From the NCBI GenBank assembly GCA_039881145.1, contig JAYKKI010000060.1, forward strand, positions 6,138,501 to 6,202,500: a stretch of 64,000 nucleotides of DNA, written 5' to 3'. Positions 31,111-43,643 of the stretch are shown one piece after another. How positions within the stretch are numbered: position 1 is the first letter of the stretch; the number at the start of each line of letters is the position of its first letter. Origin of the DNA: Druceiella hillmani (lineage: Eukaryota; Arthropoda; Insecta; Lepidoptera; Hepialidae). The notes beneath the pieces are model-generated. The model saw only the letters and a list, made by a program, of their open reading frames with translations. It was not told where the DNA came from and did no database searches. A program made the position numbers and the translations under genes.

Positions 31111-31974
31111 GATAAGTCTTCAATTAAAAAGATAATAGACAAAGATTTCAATAGGGATATATATATATATATATAACTGACAATACCCTACAGGCAAAGC
31201 ATTAGTCTTATTATTTATCTATATAGGGCAATGAACCTAGCCTGTAATCAAGTGTTAGAATCATCATCTTACTTGTCTCTGTAAAAAAGTACACTCTCCT
31301 TACGATCTTTTGCCATTATCCAGTTATGTTAAGCAGTTCCATTGTTAGTTACGCCCTAATCTAAATCTTTTTAATCTGTTGCATTTGGACAAGCATTGCA
31401 ATCCTCGTTAATAGATATTGACAGATAAAGCATTTGTAACGATACAATCAATGGACTCTTTTTTATGAGTGAGGGAAAAACTTTTAAATGTAATATCTGG
31501 GAACTTATGCTTGTCAATCTTGAAACAAATACATCTTAAAACTTTAAAATCTAAAAGACATAGAAATCATGGGCTGTTAAACTAACTTACTTCTCAAAAT
31601 AAAGATACAATGCATCAAGCACAATTGAATAGATTTATTGAATAATCATTAAATACTGAAAAATGTGAAATAACACATACTGAAAGGAAATACCTTGAAT
31701 AATACATACAGAAAAAGAATATACATCAGGTAATGATTATGGAATGTAAATATCCTAATGACGGCTGATACAAACTAAAAGTTAATCATAATAATGTTCT
31801 GTCTGTCAGCTACATTATTTATAAACAATCAACTGTCGGCAAATACTATACTTGAACAATTTTATTTGAAATAATGATAAAGAATATCAAAATGTTTTAT
31901 TTACTAACAACTTTTGTGCTCTTTGATTGTCATTACACACAGTAATAGTATAAAATTTTTCAGTAATCTACTAT

Positions 31975-32191
31975 TGTAAATTTCCGAGATATACATCACT
32001 CTCTTTACAAGCCTCTGGGATGGCCATATACTCTGCCTCACTACTAGACAGTGCTACAGAATTTTGTTTCTTACATCCCGAAAATATGACAGAGCACTAC
32101 ACAAAATTGTAGGTTATTTTGATGCCGATTGGGTGAACAATTGTATAGACAATACACAGTGTGTTCGCCCAATCGGCATCAAAATAACCTA
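31975..32191 (-). pseudogene. copia-type RNase H remnant with inverted duplication
   Basis: The minus strand reads GCKKQNSVALSSSEAEYMA and then IPEACKE, the RNase H end of a Ty1/copia polyprotein. Upstream in the same direction YFDADWAN is seen at 32190-32167. A 29-bp inverted copy of that piece lies at 32110-32138 on the plus strand, so the domain is rearranged. Confidence 0.85.
32110..32191. repeat. Inverted repeat within copia relic, 29-bp arms
   Basis: Arms 32110-32138 and 32163-32191 (containing GATGCCGATTGGG) pair with one mismatch and a 24-nt spacer. Confidence 0.9.
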
Positions 32192-32310
32192 TATTGCTAT
32201 TATTTCCACTTATACAATATTTCAAAATAAATCTTTAAGTTTTTTTCAAATATTTCAATATCCTCTTAGCTGTTCATTCCTATGTAAATCATAATTATAT
32301 GACAATGATG

Positions 32311-32420
32311 TAGTATTATTCTGATGTGACGTGGTGTAGTATTATTTCTACTTTCTTTAATTTCTTTACCACAACCTAGGTTTCATTGTATTACAACATC
32401 TTCATGTGGGCTATTAGCAA

Positions 32421-32421
<1 letters not shown>
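32311..32421 (-). repeat. Half copy of the hammerhead-like fold-back family inside the copia relic
   Basis: TAGTATTATTTCTACTTTCT, then CCTAGGTTTCATTGTATTAC, ending at CTATTAGCAAAGA. The motif at 32369-32409 (minus) has A in place of the first C of CUGANGA, a G-T wobble in stem II and triplet GTT. Confidence 0.75.
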
Positions 32422-32552
<131 letters not shown>

Positions 32553-32559
32553 TATCAAC

Positions 32560-32880
32560 TAACTTCCCATTCAAAACAGGTGTTCTTACATCTAAATGTG
32601 CTGTTCCTAGATTTAGTTGCACAGACAATGTAAACAATAACCATAAAGTTACTACAGAACAAAAGGTTTCGATGTAATCAATACCCCTTTTTTTATTATA
32701 ACTTTTGCAATTAATCTTGCACAATAACATGTATTACTTTCACTGTCACACTTTTTCTTCAGAACCAACTTACACTGCCACTGAATGGAGCATCGTGCCA
32801 CTGACGAGCATCCATAATTTCCCAATCGTCATTGTCATTAGTGGATTGATAGGTTTTCTTATTTTGCCATATTTCACGAT
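32560..32880 (-). pseudogene. copia-type reverse-transcriptase remnant
   Basis: The minus strand contains [38 protein letters not shown] and [19 protein letters not shown]. This is the canonical start of the copia RT domain (KARLVAKG...DYxETFSPVV...QLDVKTAFLNG), with several stops before KGIDY. The RT and RNase H pieces (31975-32191) keep the right order and strand, so one element was split by later insertions. Confidence 0.85.
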
Positions 32881-33049
32881 TATATTATTTTACTATCCTG
32901 GGATTAAACCAAAAGCGAAAATCTTTACTACCAAATTTTCATTTCAATGAAAAATTATGACGCTATTTAATCTAAAATTTAGCATATTTATGTAAAAGGA
33001 CGAAAGCAAAAAAAGTCTCTATATAAAAGAGCGGAGATTTGAAAGTGAA

Positions 33050-33370
33050 GCAAAAATTTGAAAGCTAAGGGCCAATTGATAATGACGTCAAGACAATTTT
33101 AATACAAAAACATTTTAGTTTGATGATTTTTCTGACTTTTATTGTTGTCTCAAACAACAACAAAGTTACTATCGACTATAATTAGCATTTATAAAGAAAT
33201 CCTATCCCACATGACTGTTTACAATTAGCTTAATAAGTTCAAGCTTGGTCAAACCTATCTTAGTGATTATCTGCGTGAGGGACGTGCCTCTACTGAACAC
33301 AACATCAACACTGTTGGCTTATGGTAAAAACTAACGAAAAAATAAACTATTAGCAGATTTTGAATCAAGT
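33050..33370 (+). pseudogene. Mariner-like helix-turn-helix fragment, copy 1
   Basis: The frame reads MTVYN-LNKFKLGQTYLSDYLREGRAS and then HNINTVGL, matching the N-terminal domain (VYNWxNxFKRGRTSLxDxxREGRP) of a mariner-type transposase, with stops. No catalytic domain follows. Confidence 0.65.
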
Positions 33371-33889
33371 ACTCAAAATTCTACATTTTCATTTAGGTGT
33401 CAGGAAGCTCTGTGCCGGGTACCCACCTGATTGACTAAAACTTAGAAACAACATTAATTGCTTTTACGTTAATTGCTTTCGCAATATGTTATAAAAGTTG
33501 ATGGAGATCACGCAAAAGTTATAATTGACATGATCATGAGTGGCGGAAGCTGGATAAACTGTTACGGACCTAAAACTAAGATAAATATCTATTGCATGTA
33601 TAAAAAACAAATCCATCATTATGCAACATGTCTTTAATGTGAAATAAAATCCAATTCAGTTACTTGAAGCCTACATGAGACTAAGTTATTCTGATCATTA
33701 AAATACAATTTGATGGGTTAGTCTTGTGTTACTTGTATTATTGTGCACGGAAAGTTCTTAGAACTGGCTATTTATAATAATTGTAATAAAAAAAATCAAT
33801 TCAATTGTCGAAAATCAACCTCTTTGGTAATCCATTGAGATATTTTGCTTCAATTTGTCATTTGTTTTTACAAATTGGCTGCCATTTGA

Positions 33890-34215
33890 AAGTTGGGTGT
33901 TGATTGGTAATGCCAAGATGAATTTAACACAAAATATTCGTTTGATGATTTTTATTACTTTCGTTGTGGCCTCAATCATCAAAGACCTCAAATTTCGAGT
34001 CTATTAGGCATTCATAAAGAAGTCCCATCGGATGCTACTGTTTACAACTGATTTAACAAATCCAAGCGCGATCATACAAATCTTAGTGACGATCTACATG
34101 AGGGACACGGCTCAGTTAATAGTTAAGATAACATCAACGCTATGAGGCTTTCAGTAAAGACTAATGAGAGAGTAACCTATCAGCAAACTTGGAGAAGTTC
34201 AGTAATCCTCTCATT
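33890..34215 (+). pseudogene. Mariner-like helix-turn-helix fragment, copy 2
   Basis: Diverged direct copy of 33050-33370: TNLSDDLHEGH, DNINAMRLSVKTNERVTYQQ. Both fragments begin with a similar GGTAATGCCAAGA/GATAATGACGTCAAGA region, so they derive from related elements that both lost their 3' parts. Confidence 0.65.
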
Positions 34216-34219
34216 GCCT

Positions 34220-35640
34220 ACAGAGTTGTGATCATTGATTCATTTGACTATAACTGAATATAAATTATCACAGAAATTTTTTTAGATTGGAAATCAAAAT
34301 ATTTTATAAAATTGGAAATTGTTATAGTAAAATGACTACCCTGGTTTTTCCACAAAAGGGACAAAACTTGCTAATTTGAAAATAATTTTTGCAATAATTG
34401 TATAAAGTAAGCTTTTTAGGCTTTAGTAGCCCACGGACATGAATATTATAAGTCTTTTAGTTGTCTTTTGTCAGTGTATTTAGCATAACTTGAAAATTTT
34501 GTAATTTAACTACCATGCCTACACTAATAAAAATAAGGACTTAGTAGCAATTTAAAAAAATTTGGAAAAATGGATTACGTTATTTAATATAATTATAAAT
34601 TATAATAAATTATTTATTATTAATTTAAATTATAATAATAAATTATTTTATACAACAAAAAATTAGAATGTAACAATAAGTTACAATGTGAAGATTTATA
34701 CTTGTCCTTTGGTTTGCATCCATTTTTTATATATTTAGAATGTTTTACTGAGAAATATACCATTAAAATTGCTTTCAAACCTATTTCAAAATTGAAACCT
34801 TTTATATAATATTATATATTAATTACATTTTTATTGTCATTACTAGTTAATTTTGATACTTGAAAGAATGGCATTAACTATTTTGTTTTGAAGACTCAAA
34901 ATGCTAATATATTTTGTTATATTTATTTAGGTTTGATTTATTTTTATGGGTTTTTCTAAACATATATAATATACAAAAGATGATTAAGGTACAAATTATA
35001 AATGAAAGTAATAAATCACATACATTATTAATTTATTAGAATAAATTTATTAGAATAAATTTTATCCAGAGAAATTATAATAATGAATACCGAATCGCAA
35101 ATAAAAACAATATCTGAAAATTAAAGAAAAATTTATAGGTCCAAGTATAATCAAAAATGAGCTACCAAAGCCTAAAGAGAAACGAAAGGAACGGAGCAGT
35201 TATAATAAGAAATACAAGTAAAAACTAAATAAATGGAAAAAAACAGACTAAACTCTTACTTCCACAATTATTATGATATAAATCGACATAAAAAGTTGTA
35301 ACAAATTATAATGTAATTCAATGATCAACCGTACGAGTCTCTCTTTATTAATCTCTTAACAAATTCGCTATGATATCTCAGAGGTACTTAGTAAATCCAT
35401 AATAATATCCCAAAGGTAGTGAATACTGCAAAATAAAATGTGAAAAGTTGGTATAACGTGCGACATCCAATTAATAAGCATGAGCATGTAGATCATAAGT
35501 ACGGAGTCTTGCAAGATACAATATGCACTAAAAGCAGATGGAATAAAATGTGGCTTTCGCTGTCAAGACCATGCAAATAAACAGGATTTTATTTAGGCAA
35601 AGACAAAAAAAATAAACTTTTTTTTAACTTATTATATTTT
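34220..35640. other. Intergenic AT-rich DNA
   Basis: No coding or repeat feature was recognised. It includes a very AT-rich TTATAATAAATTATTTATTA patch at about 34590-34655. Confidence 0.4.
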
Positions 35641-35649
35641 ATATTTGTA

Positions 35650-35800
35650 TATTTATTTACGTACTTTAATGTATATAGTTAATATATATGGTGGACTTAT
35701 TGCTATGAAAGCAATCTCTTACGGCCAACCAGGACACCGGTCTAGCCCTGCTCGATGAGCGGCTGGGAATCGAAACCAGGTCCGCGCATTTGTGTTTAGG
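35650..35800 (-). mobile_element. tRNA-derived SINE
   Basis: On the minus strand a B box GGTTTCGATTCCC is followed by GCCGCTCATCGAGCAGGGCTAG, GGTTGGCCGTAAGAGATTGC, CAATAAGTCCACCATATATA and an AAATAAATA tail. The tail is shared with the LINE end at 2101-2313. Confidence 0.75.
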
Positions 35801-35809
35801 TTTTTTTCA

Positions 35810-37230
35810 TAAAGCCCTTTTCTATATGCACTTTAGTGTAAATAGAAAACAATTTTTTTTGGGGCATTGTAATCTTCAGCCTTGTGGTTGAAGTTTTGAT
35901 ATGTCATGATTTAGAATTCAGTGATGCTTGTGGTATATGACTGCAAAAATTCCTGTTTTTGTGGTCGGGAGCCATGTTTCAGTTTTCTTTGTTTTTTTTT
36001 ATGAATAAATTTAATTTATTATTTTTTAGTTTTTTCATTAACTTAGACATAGTTATAGAAACATTACTATTGTATTGATACATATGGTTGTGTTGATACA
36101 TGTGGTGGTGTTGATACATTAATATAAATAATTGGAGTTGTGTTTTATTATATAAAAAGTATTTAAGTGGTACTTTAATAATCAAAATTGGCTACAGTAG
36201 CATAATAGTAAACATACTAAATTTTGAATACATAAGCAAAAAAGAATAGATTCAATTTATCCTGTGTTTTTACTTCAAGTTAGAATAGACACACATCGCA
36301 TATCATTTGTCATAGTTACTAGTAATCATTAACATTATATTCCTCAAAAAGAATAAGGCCTCAGTCTAGATGTTACATACTTTCTTACCCGATATCAGGC
36401 CATCTGCGTAAATTTGTACTTGCGACCGATGTTTGGAACTCGGACCAATTAATGTAATTTCACTGAATACTAGTAATTATGACAAGTGACATGTGAGATG
36501 TGCCGAAAAGAACGTATTCTAATTGTAATTATCTCGTTTTCAATAAAACTATCTACTTTATAAACATCTCTTTCTTTATAGTCCCCACCTGTACCCATTT
36601 TTTTTCTTCGCTCTACAAAAGTACAAGGTACCTATTTAATATAACGTTATACATTGGTTGTCACTTGTTATAAAATACTAAGAGTATGTTACAGAGATTA
36701 TATCACAAAATAAAACAATCTGTGAAAAAAATACAGAGATTATGGCATTGTATTTTTTTCTTATGTATTAATCGTTAGGTAATAATTTACACTTACATTA
36801 ATTGCAAAAGTGTAATTTCATTTCTATAAAAATTTGGTGATTGTTTGCATGTTTTGCATCTTTTTGTGTAAACTTTACTTTTATTATGTATTTCTCGGAG
36901 CTGCATAAAATGATTCTCTTCGTCAGCATGTTTAATTATAAAGGATAATATAAATTTATTTATATAAATTTCATATATCAATGTGTCAACGTCAAATTGA
37001 CAGATAAACAACCACAATGACCCACGTTGATTTGTTAGTCGGCATGGGCTCAAAGCAGTCGTGAAGAATGTTGTGATCGCCGAGTGGAACTTACTCCAAG
37101 TAAACAAATTGATCTGTGACTGTCTTTATATTGGAACATAACATCATATGTCACTTGATACCATTGGGTTTCTAATTACATACCACTCTAGCTAATGGCT
37201 ACTTACCACAATGTGACATAATTTGAAATA
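35810..37230. other. Intergenic region without a recognised gene
   Basis: A 104-codon minus-strand frame at 36793-37107 contains HADEENHFMQLREIHNK and KRCKTCKQSPNFYRNE, with a CxxC pair. I do not recognise it, and transposon origin is likely. A small three-copy GTTGATACAT run is at 36070-36120. Confidence 0.3.
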
Positions 37231-37234
37231 AATT

Positions 37235-37619
37235 ATCATCATATATATTAATATGCTAAGGTTAAGATGTTACTCTCCCTTTTTAGAAAAAACCTCACAA
37301 CTACTCCACATAAATTATATATCATTTTATAGATAATTGCTTGTTCTACCGGCATCCACAACTAAAAAATTTATTATTGCTATTGTTTTTGCAAATTAAT
37401 TAATTATTAAAATTATATACACAAAACAGCAATGCTGCCATCTAACGGCTCAACGTCAATATGATTGACGGTCGGTAAAATTTTGGTTTAATTTCAAATC
37501 CACTAACGTATAAATAAAGTAGCGCTTTAGCTCAATGCTTTTGATACTTGCGCCTCTATATGTCAATTTTAGTAAAATATTTGTTTGATCTATCATCTGA
37601 GCTTCATAATGGAATAAAT
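37235..37619 (+). repeat. Recent dispersed repeat, copy 2 (385 bp)
   Basis: Partner of 17580-17963. Similarity stops after GGAATAAA; beyond it, this copy continues with the small palindrome GCGAAGACTTCGC. Confidence 0.88.
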
Positions 37620-37871
37620 AATGCGAAGACTTCGCACGGGTCATGTATAAAAGGGTCAAGTATCTTATTATAACTATTAAAGATCTGAGACTTTCTTGGT
37701 ACATCTTTTTGTCCTCAACCTGGAATGCGCATTTAGATCCTTTATGGTGACAAAAATTTTTTTGTACTCTTCATTTCCACATAAAATATTTACAAAACCA
37801 CTTATACTATATATTTTATGTGGCTATCTGTATATTTTTATATACTTGCAGTATTAAATATATTGATAATT

Positions 37872-38130
37872 AAATGAAACTACGTGATGTAGTATTATTT
37901 CTACTTTCTTTAAGTTCTTTACCAGGACCTAGGTTTCGTTGTATTACAACATCTTCAGGTGGACTATTAGCAAAGAGCTTCTAATAGCCCACCAGAAGAA
38001 TATTTGCTAATAGCCCACCTGAAGATGTTGTAATACAACAAAACCTAGGTAGTGGTAAAGAACTTAAAGAAAGTAGAAATAAAACTACATAATGTAGTTT
38101 CATTTAATTGTCAATAATGAATTTCTACAA
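37872..38130. repeat. Fold-back element with two hammerhead-like motifs
   Basis: The left arm (minus-strand motif 37922-37962) and right arm (plus-strand motif 38015-38055) flank about 50 bp containing CTAATAGCCCACC twice. Stem II is intact on the left. On the right GAAA is preceded by A instead of C (ACAACAAAAC), which breaks the GAAA core, and the triplet is GTA. Confidence 0.8.
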
Positions 38131-38279
38131 AATTAACGCCAAATATATTCAATATTAAATATATTGGCAACAAAGCTGATAAGTCTTTATTGTTAATAAA
38201 TTGCATATTGCTTACAAATACCACAGTGTCATCCAAGCATTTCACATGCTCATTCAAGCATTTGATGTTAGATGAAATC

Positions 38280-39180
38280 ACATCATTTTAGCAATCTGCA
38301 CATTATTTAGTAACTATTCATTTCATGTACATGCAAGTACTATTTCTAAATGCAAGCCATCAGAGCTTGTCAACCCTTATGTGATTTTATTTTGTAAAAA
38401 AACAATATTTCCTTTTTTTTTAATTCTGTATTTTTTTCATACAATTGACAGTATTTCACATATTTGTCATCTGCACATTATTACAATTGACAGTATTTCA
38501 CATATTTGTAATCTACACATTATTACAATTGACAGCATTTCACATTTTTTGCAATCTGTACATTATTTAGTAATTATTAATTTCATGTACATGCAACTAT
38601 TTCTATTTCTAAAAGCAAGTCATCAGAGCTTGTCGACCCTTATGTGATTTTATTTCATAAAAAGATAATATTTTCTTTTTTTTAATTCTGTATTTTATTT
38701 CATACAATTGACAGTATTTCACATATTTGTCATCTGCACATTATTACAATTGACAGTATTTCACATATTTGTAATCTACACATTATTACAATTGACAGCA
38801 TTTCACATTTATTACAATCTATACATTATTTAGTAATTATTCATATCATGTACATGCAACTATTTTTATTTCTAAAAGCAAGTCATTAGAGATTGTCGAC
38901 CCTTATATGATTTTATTTCATAAAAAGATAATATTTTCTTTTTTTTAATTCTGTATTTTATTTCAAACAATTGACAGTGTTTCACATATTTGCAATCTAC
39001 ACATTATTTAGTAACTATTTATTTCATGTACTTGCAAGTACTTCTATTTCTAAATGCAAGCCATCAGAGCTTGTCAACCCTTATGTGATTTTATTTCATA
39101 AAAAAACAATATTTCCTTTTTTTTTAATTCTGTATTTTTTCATACAATTGACAGTATTTTACATATTTGTCCTTCAATTT
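38280..39180 (+). repeat. Tandem array, 263-bp unit with internal 42-bp sub-repeats
   Basis: The word CAGAGCTTGTC (or TAGAGATTGTC) recurs at 38361, 38624, 38887 and 39064, so the period is 263, 263 and then 177. The last, short unit lacks sub-repeats of ACAATTGACAGTATTTCACA. It lies just downstream of gene B. Confidence 0.9.
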
Positions 39181-39494
39181 GAACAAATCATTTTTATTTA
39201 GGCACCGTTGATAACCCTAATTTTAACAACATATTTGGTAGACATCCTGGCTGTAAGTCATTTTTTTATTTTATATTATAGAATTTTACAAAACATATTT
39301 TGCATCTTTCCTATTTCTCTCTCTGTTTATGTCTTCTTACGTTTTAATCGAAATGGGAAAAATAACAATTATAGAGCACCACATCAGTCATTCCTAGCAC
39401 AACCCACTTCTTCTTTTGTCAATATATAATCTGCTGCTAATAAATTCTGAACTTATCTTAAAAGGTCATCTATGTATCTTCCTAGTGATTACGT

Positions 39495-39498
<4 letters not shown>

Positions 39499-39553
<55 letters not shown>

Positions 39554-39612
39554 TATATAAATACACACACACACACATATATATGTGTATATTTATATGT
39601 ATATATATATAT
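39499..39612. repeat. TA/CA microsatellite
   Basis: (TA)n, an ACACACACACAC core and TATATG runs, within 400 bp of the gene B stop. Confidence 0.9.
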
Positions 39613-39890
39613 TTTGTAATCTTTTGTATTAATTTGTTTTATATGTCTAATATATTTTTATAAATTTAAATGCAATAATTTCCACTTATATCTTTTAAAA
39701 AACCTTCTTAATAGCGTTATTAACAAATTGAAATTTTTCTGAAAACACTTCGCTAGCACTGCAGACCACTGCAACTTGTCAATCATTACTTTCTCAACTT
39801 TGTCAACTCATTCAACATATTGCAGATCTCCATTGAATTACTAATAATTAAATAAATGTCTCACAAAAAACATTTCCAATAAATTTTAAT

Positions 39891-40150
39891 TTATTCATCA
39901 CACAACTCCTCAATGGTCTTGCCCTTAGTTTCTGGTAGAAAAAGTAACACAATTACAAGAGTAACAAGCGTAATACTAGCACATAGTCCAAAAGTTCCAT
40001 GCGGGCCTATGCTGTTGACCAGAGTATTAAAAAGCAGACTGCTAAGGAAACCCATTAATACTTGTTCAATGGTTAAGAGTGTAGATGCTATTGGTATCAA
40101 GTGTATCGGTATAAGTTCTGGAACCAACATCCAGGGTATGGGACCTAGAC
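39891..40150 (-). CDS. Gene B last exon: TM10-TM12, PETKG and stop
   Basis: After TTTTCAG two bases complete Gly, giving YSLG-LGPIPWMLVPELIP. TM11 and TM12 follow, then LPETKGKTIEELCDE and TAA. The stop codon lies inside an AATAAA hexamer (GAATAAAT), a possible poly(A) signal overlapping the stop; this is inference. A decayed copy of this exon lies at 28221-28480. Confidence 0.93.
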
Positions 40151-43100
40151 CTGAAAATTTTGATAATTATTTATTAAATCATTACACACCAAAAACTTTT
40201 ATATGTTGGTAAAATTTAAGTAATAATAAATAAAAAAATAACTATATTTTAGCGCAAAAGACAAACGGGAATGTGAATGGTCACACAAACTGGTTTACTA
40301 CATTTTTGTTCTCGTTTGTCTCAATATTCCATAAACAAATACATATTCCGTATGGCTATCACAACTGATATTATGTAACGGCTAATACATTCAAGATTGT
40401 ACTTTAGTGACTTACTTGTACAAGATTTAAGATTTCCCGTTTTACTGTAGGATATAAACAGGCCAAAAAGTGGAAGTGCCTTAAACCAAAGGAACTACAT
40501 TTAAATTAAACTCGAGTATGATCTCTGCTTTTTGATAAATTAATACTCATCAACAATTATTAACATTAGAATGTAACTTCAATTGACTGAAACAATTAGT
40601 AATGGTTAATGAGAAATGAGTTACACATGTTAACCATATGCACAATGAAACAGCACCACACCCACGAACGGAGAAGTTTCAGTTTCAATTATGAAGTAAA
40701 TTCCATGCAAGATGCCCACCGAATACAGCAAAGTAAAGTTATAAAAATTACAGAATTTGAGGTGGATTCTCGGTAGTATATTCACCTTAGTCGTCTAAGT
40801 CTACTCCATTTAATTATCTTCAAAAAAACTTTATAAAATTGGTAGAATGATGTCACCACATACACAGTATGTATATTATGTTAAAAATAAATAAATATAA
40901 CAAATATAAATATTCAGTTGTTCTTATATTGACTAATACACATGTTTAGTAAAAAATACTATAATTTAATTTACTTTTATGGTTTTTCAGAAAACACATT
41001 ACACTGTGACTGGTGACTAATGTGTTTTCTAGTACATAATAGAAAACACATTAGTCACAAAAATATGCAACAAAAATAATCTGGTAGGAGTGGGGATAGC
41101 ACACTAGACAAGTGTTAGTGTGTAGGCTTATAAGTGGTATATAAAGATGTGTACAGTTTATTTATTTATACATTGTACAATTTCAATATGAAATTTATAT
41201 ACATATGTATATCTTCTATGTATTCTATATAAAATTCTATGTAAATCTAGATCTTGGTAAGCAAATATTGTCTACAGAACAAACATTGTTGTGTTTACAA
41301 ATATTGTCTCATTCTTTTTCTGTGGATCTTTGTGGTATTTATTCTTCATAATACTTTTAGTTGGGTTCAATTAATGAAAAGCCGAATTTCTGCAGAAATG
41401 GTGAAAAAGATGCTTTTTAAACCTGAATATAAATAAAGGAAAGAGTAAGAAGGAGCTTCCACTAGGGAATAGAACTTATTTTCTAGGTCACCATGATGTC
41501 GGACATGAAATTATCAAAATATACGACTGATTATAAATAATAAACTAATGTGAAAAAGCCATTTTCTGACTATGCAGGAGAATGTTTTGGCAAGCATGGG
41601 AACTCAAACCGAAAGTGCTAAATGGATAGTATACCATTCCATGTATACTATCCATTTAATACCTCTTTAGTCTAGTGCCCGATGTGGAAAAAAGTACCAA
41701 CAAAGGCCTCTTTGGTCTAGTGCCCGCTGTGGAAAAAAGTACAAACAAAGGAGTATTGACAGAGTCTAAAAGTTAGGTTTGCTGCAACTGGAAATAAAAC
41801 TTATGCTGTTTAAGCTCTGAATATAATCCCATATCATAAAATAGCCATATTTCATGGAATAATTTTCATGTTTTACACTGAAAATATATAATATAAAACT
41901 ACATGATTAATTAATCTGGCTCTAGAATTAAAAGTCAATATTTTTACCGTTAAAACAACCTTAAATACCACTATTAGTTTTGGCAAGAACAAGTTTATCT
42001 GTAAAGATGACATTGCACATTTCACATCATGCACTTTATACAAGAACTGGTCTTGAGATGCAAATTCATAGCTACCTGTGAGGAAAGTAAATTAGATCAC
42101 TGCACTTGAAGTAGGAGAGAGAAGGAGAATCAAAGTTCCTAAAGATTGGAAAACCATAATTACCGAGAGAATATCCCATGATGAATACTATCACCAGCAC
42201 AAGAGGTAAAAAGCCAAGGCTGGATATCGCAGGATGGTCCAATCCTAATAATTGAAAGTACACCGCTATTCCACTCTAAAAATATATAATACTGTATTTA
42301 AATATTAATTACACATGAAAAACTATTGCTATTATATAAAAATTAAAGCATCTTATGTAACAAACTCAACCTTATAAATCCATGAGAAAGAACCATGGGC
42401 AGATTTGTAAAGGTCTCTTTTAAGCTTTTATGTTTAAAACGATGCCAAGCTTTGAGGTATCTGAGAAGTACCTGCATTCTTAAATATACTAAAAATTTTT
42501 ATTGAATACAAGCATTTATTTTTATTGATTACAAGCATTTATTTTTATTGATTACAAGCACTTATTTTTATTGATTACAAGCACTTATTTTTATTGATTA
42601 AAACCATTTATTTGCATTTATTTCCATTGATTACAAGCACTTATTTTTATTGATTAAAAACATTTATTTGCATTTATTTCTATTGATTACAAGCGCTTAT
42701 TTTTATTGATTAAAAACATTTATTTGCATTTATTTCTATTGATCACAAGCACTTATTTTTATTGATTAAAAACATTTATTTGCATTTATTTCTATTGATT
42801 ACAAGCATTTATTTGTATTGATTAAAAACATTTATTTCTATTGATTACAAGCACTTATTTTTATTGATTAAAAACATTTATTTGCATTTATTTCTATTGA
42901 TTACAAGCATTTATTTTTATTGATTAAAAACATTTATTTGCATTTATTTCTATTGATTACAAGGACTTATTTCTATTGATTACAACCACTTATTTTTATT
43001 GATTAAAAACATTTATTTGCATTTATTTCTATTGATTACAAGCACTTATTTTTATTGATTAAAAACATTTATTTGCATTTATTTCTATTGATTACTAGCA

Positions 43101-43576
43101 CTTATTTTTATTGATTAAAAACATTTATTTGCATTTATTTCTATTGATTACAAGCACTTATTTTTATTGATTAAAAACATTTATTTGCATTTATTTCTAT
43201 TGATTACAAGTATTTATGTTTATTGATTACAAGCATTTATTTGTCTTTATTTTTATATGCTAAAAGATCTACCATAACGCTTTTCTTCTCCGTTGTTGAA
43301 AATATCTTTTTATTTTGACTGATTGGATTGTGTAATTATTGCTTTAATCCTGATACAATCACTGATCAATAGTATGCATCTATAAAATACATATGTATGA
43401 TTGAATTACTCGATGAATTGTTTTTTTTATTTAAAAATATGCGTTTAGAGCTTTGACATGTTATTTTAAGTAAAGTGTGTTAAAAATATTGACATGTTAT
43501 TTTAAATAGTGATTTTTAAAATTTTTTCATTTATTTAATATATATTCATTGCTATATATTTCATTACTAACTTGAT

Positions 43577-43643
<67 letters not shown>

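Noticed and set aside
36793..37107. 104-codon minus-strand frame with CxxC
   Set aside because: Not recognised as any family, and no splice or neighbour support; mentioned only as an unassigned frame.
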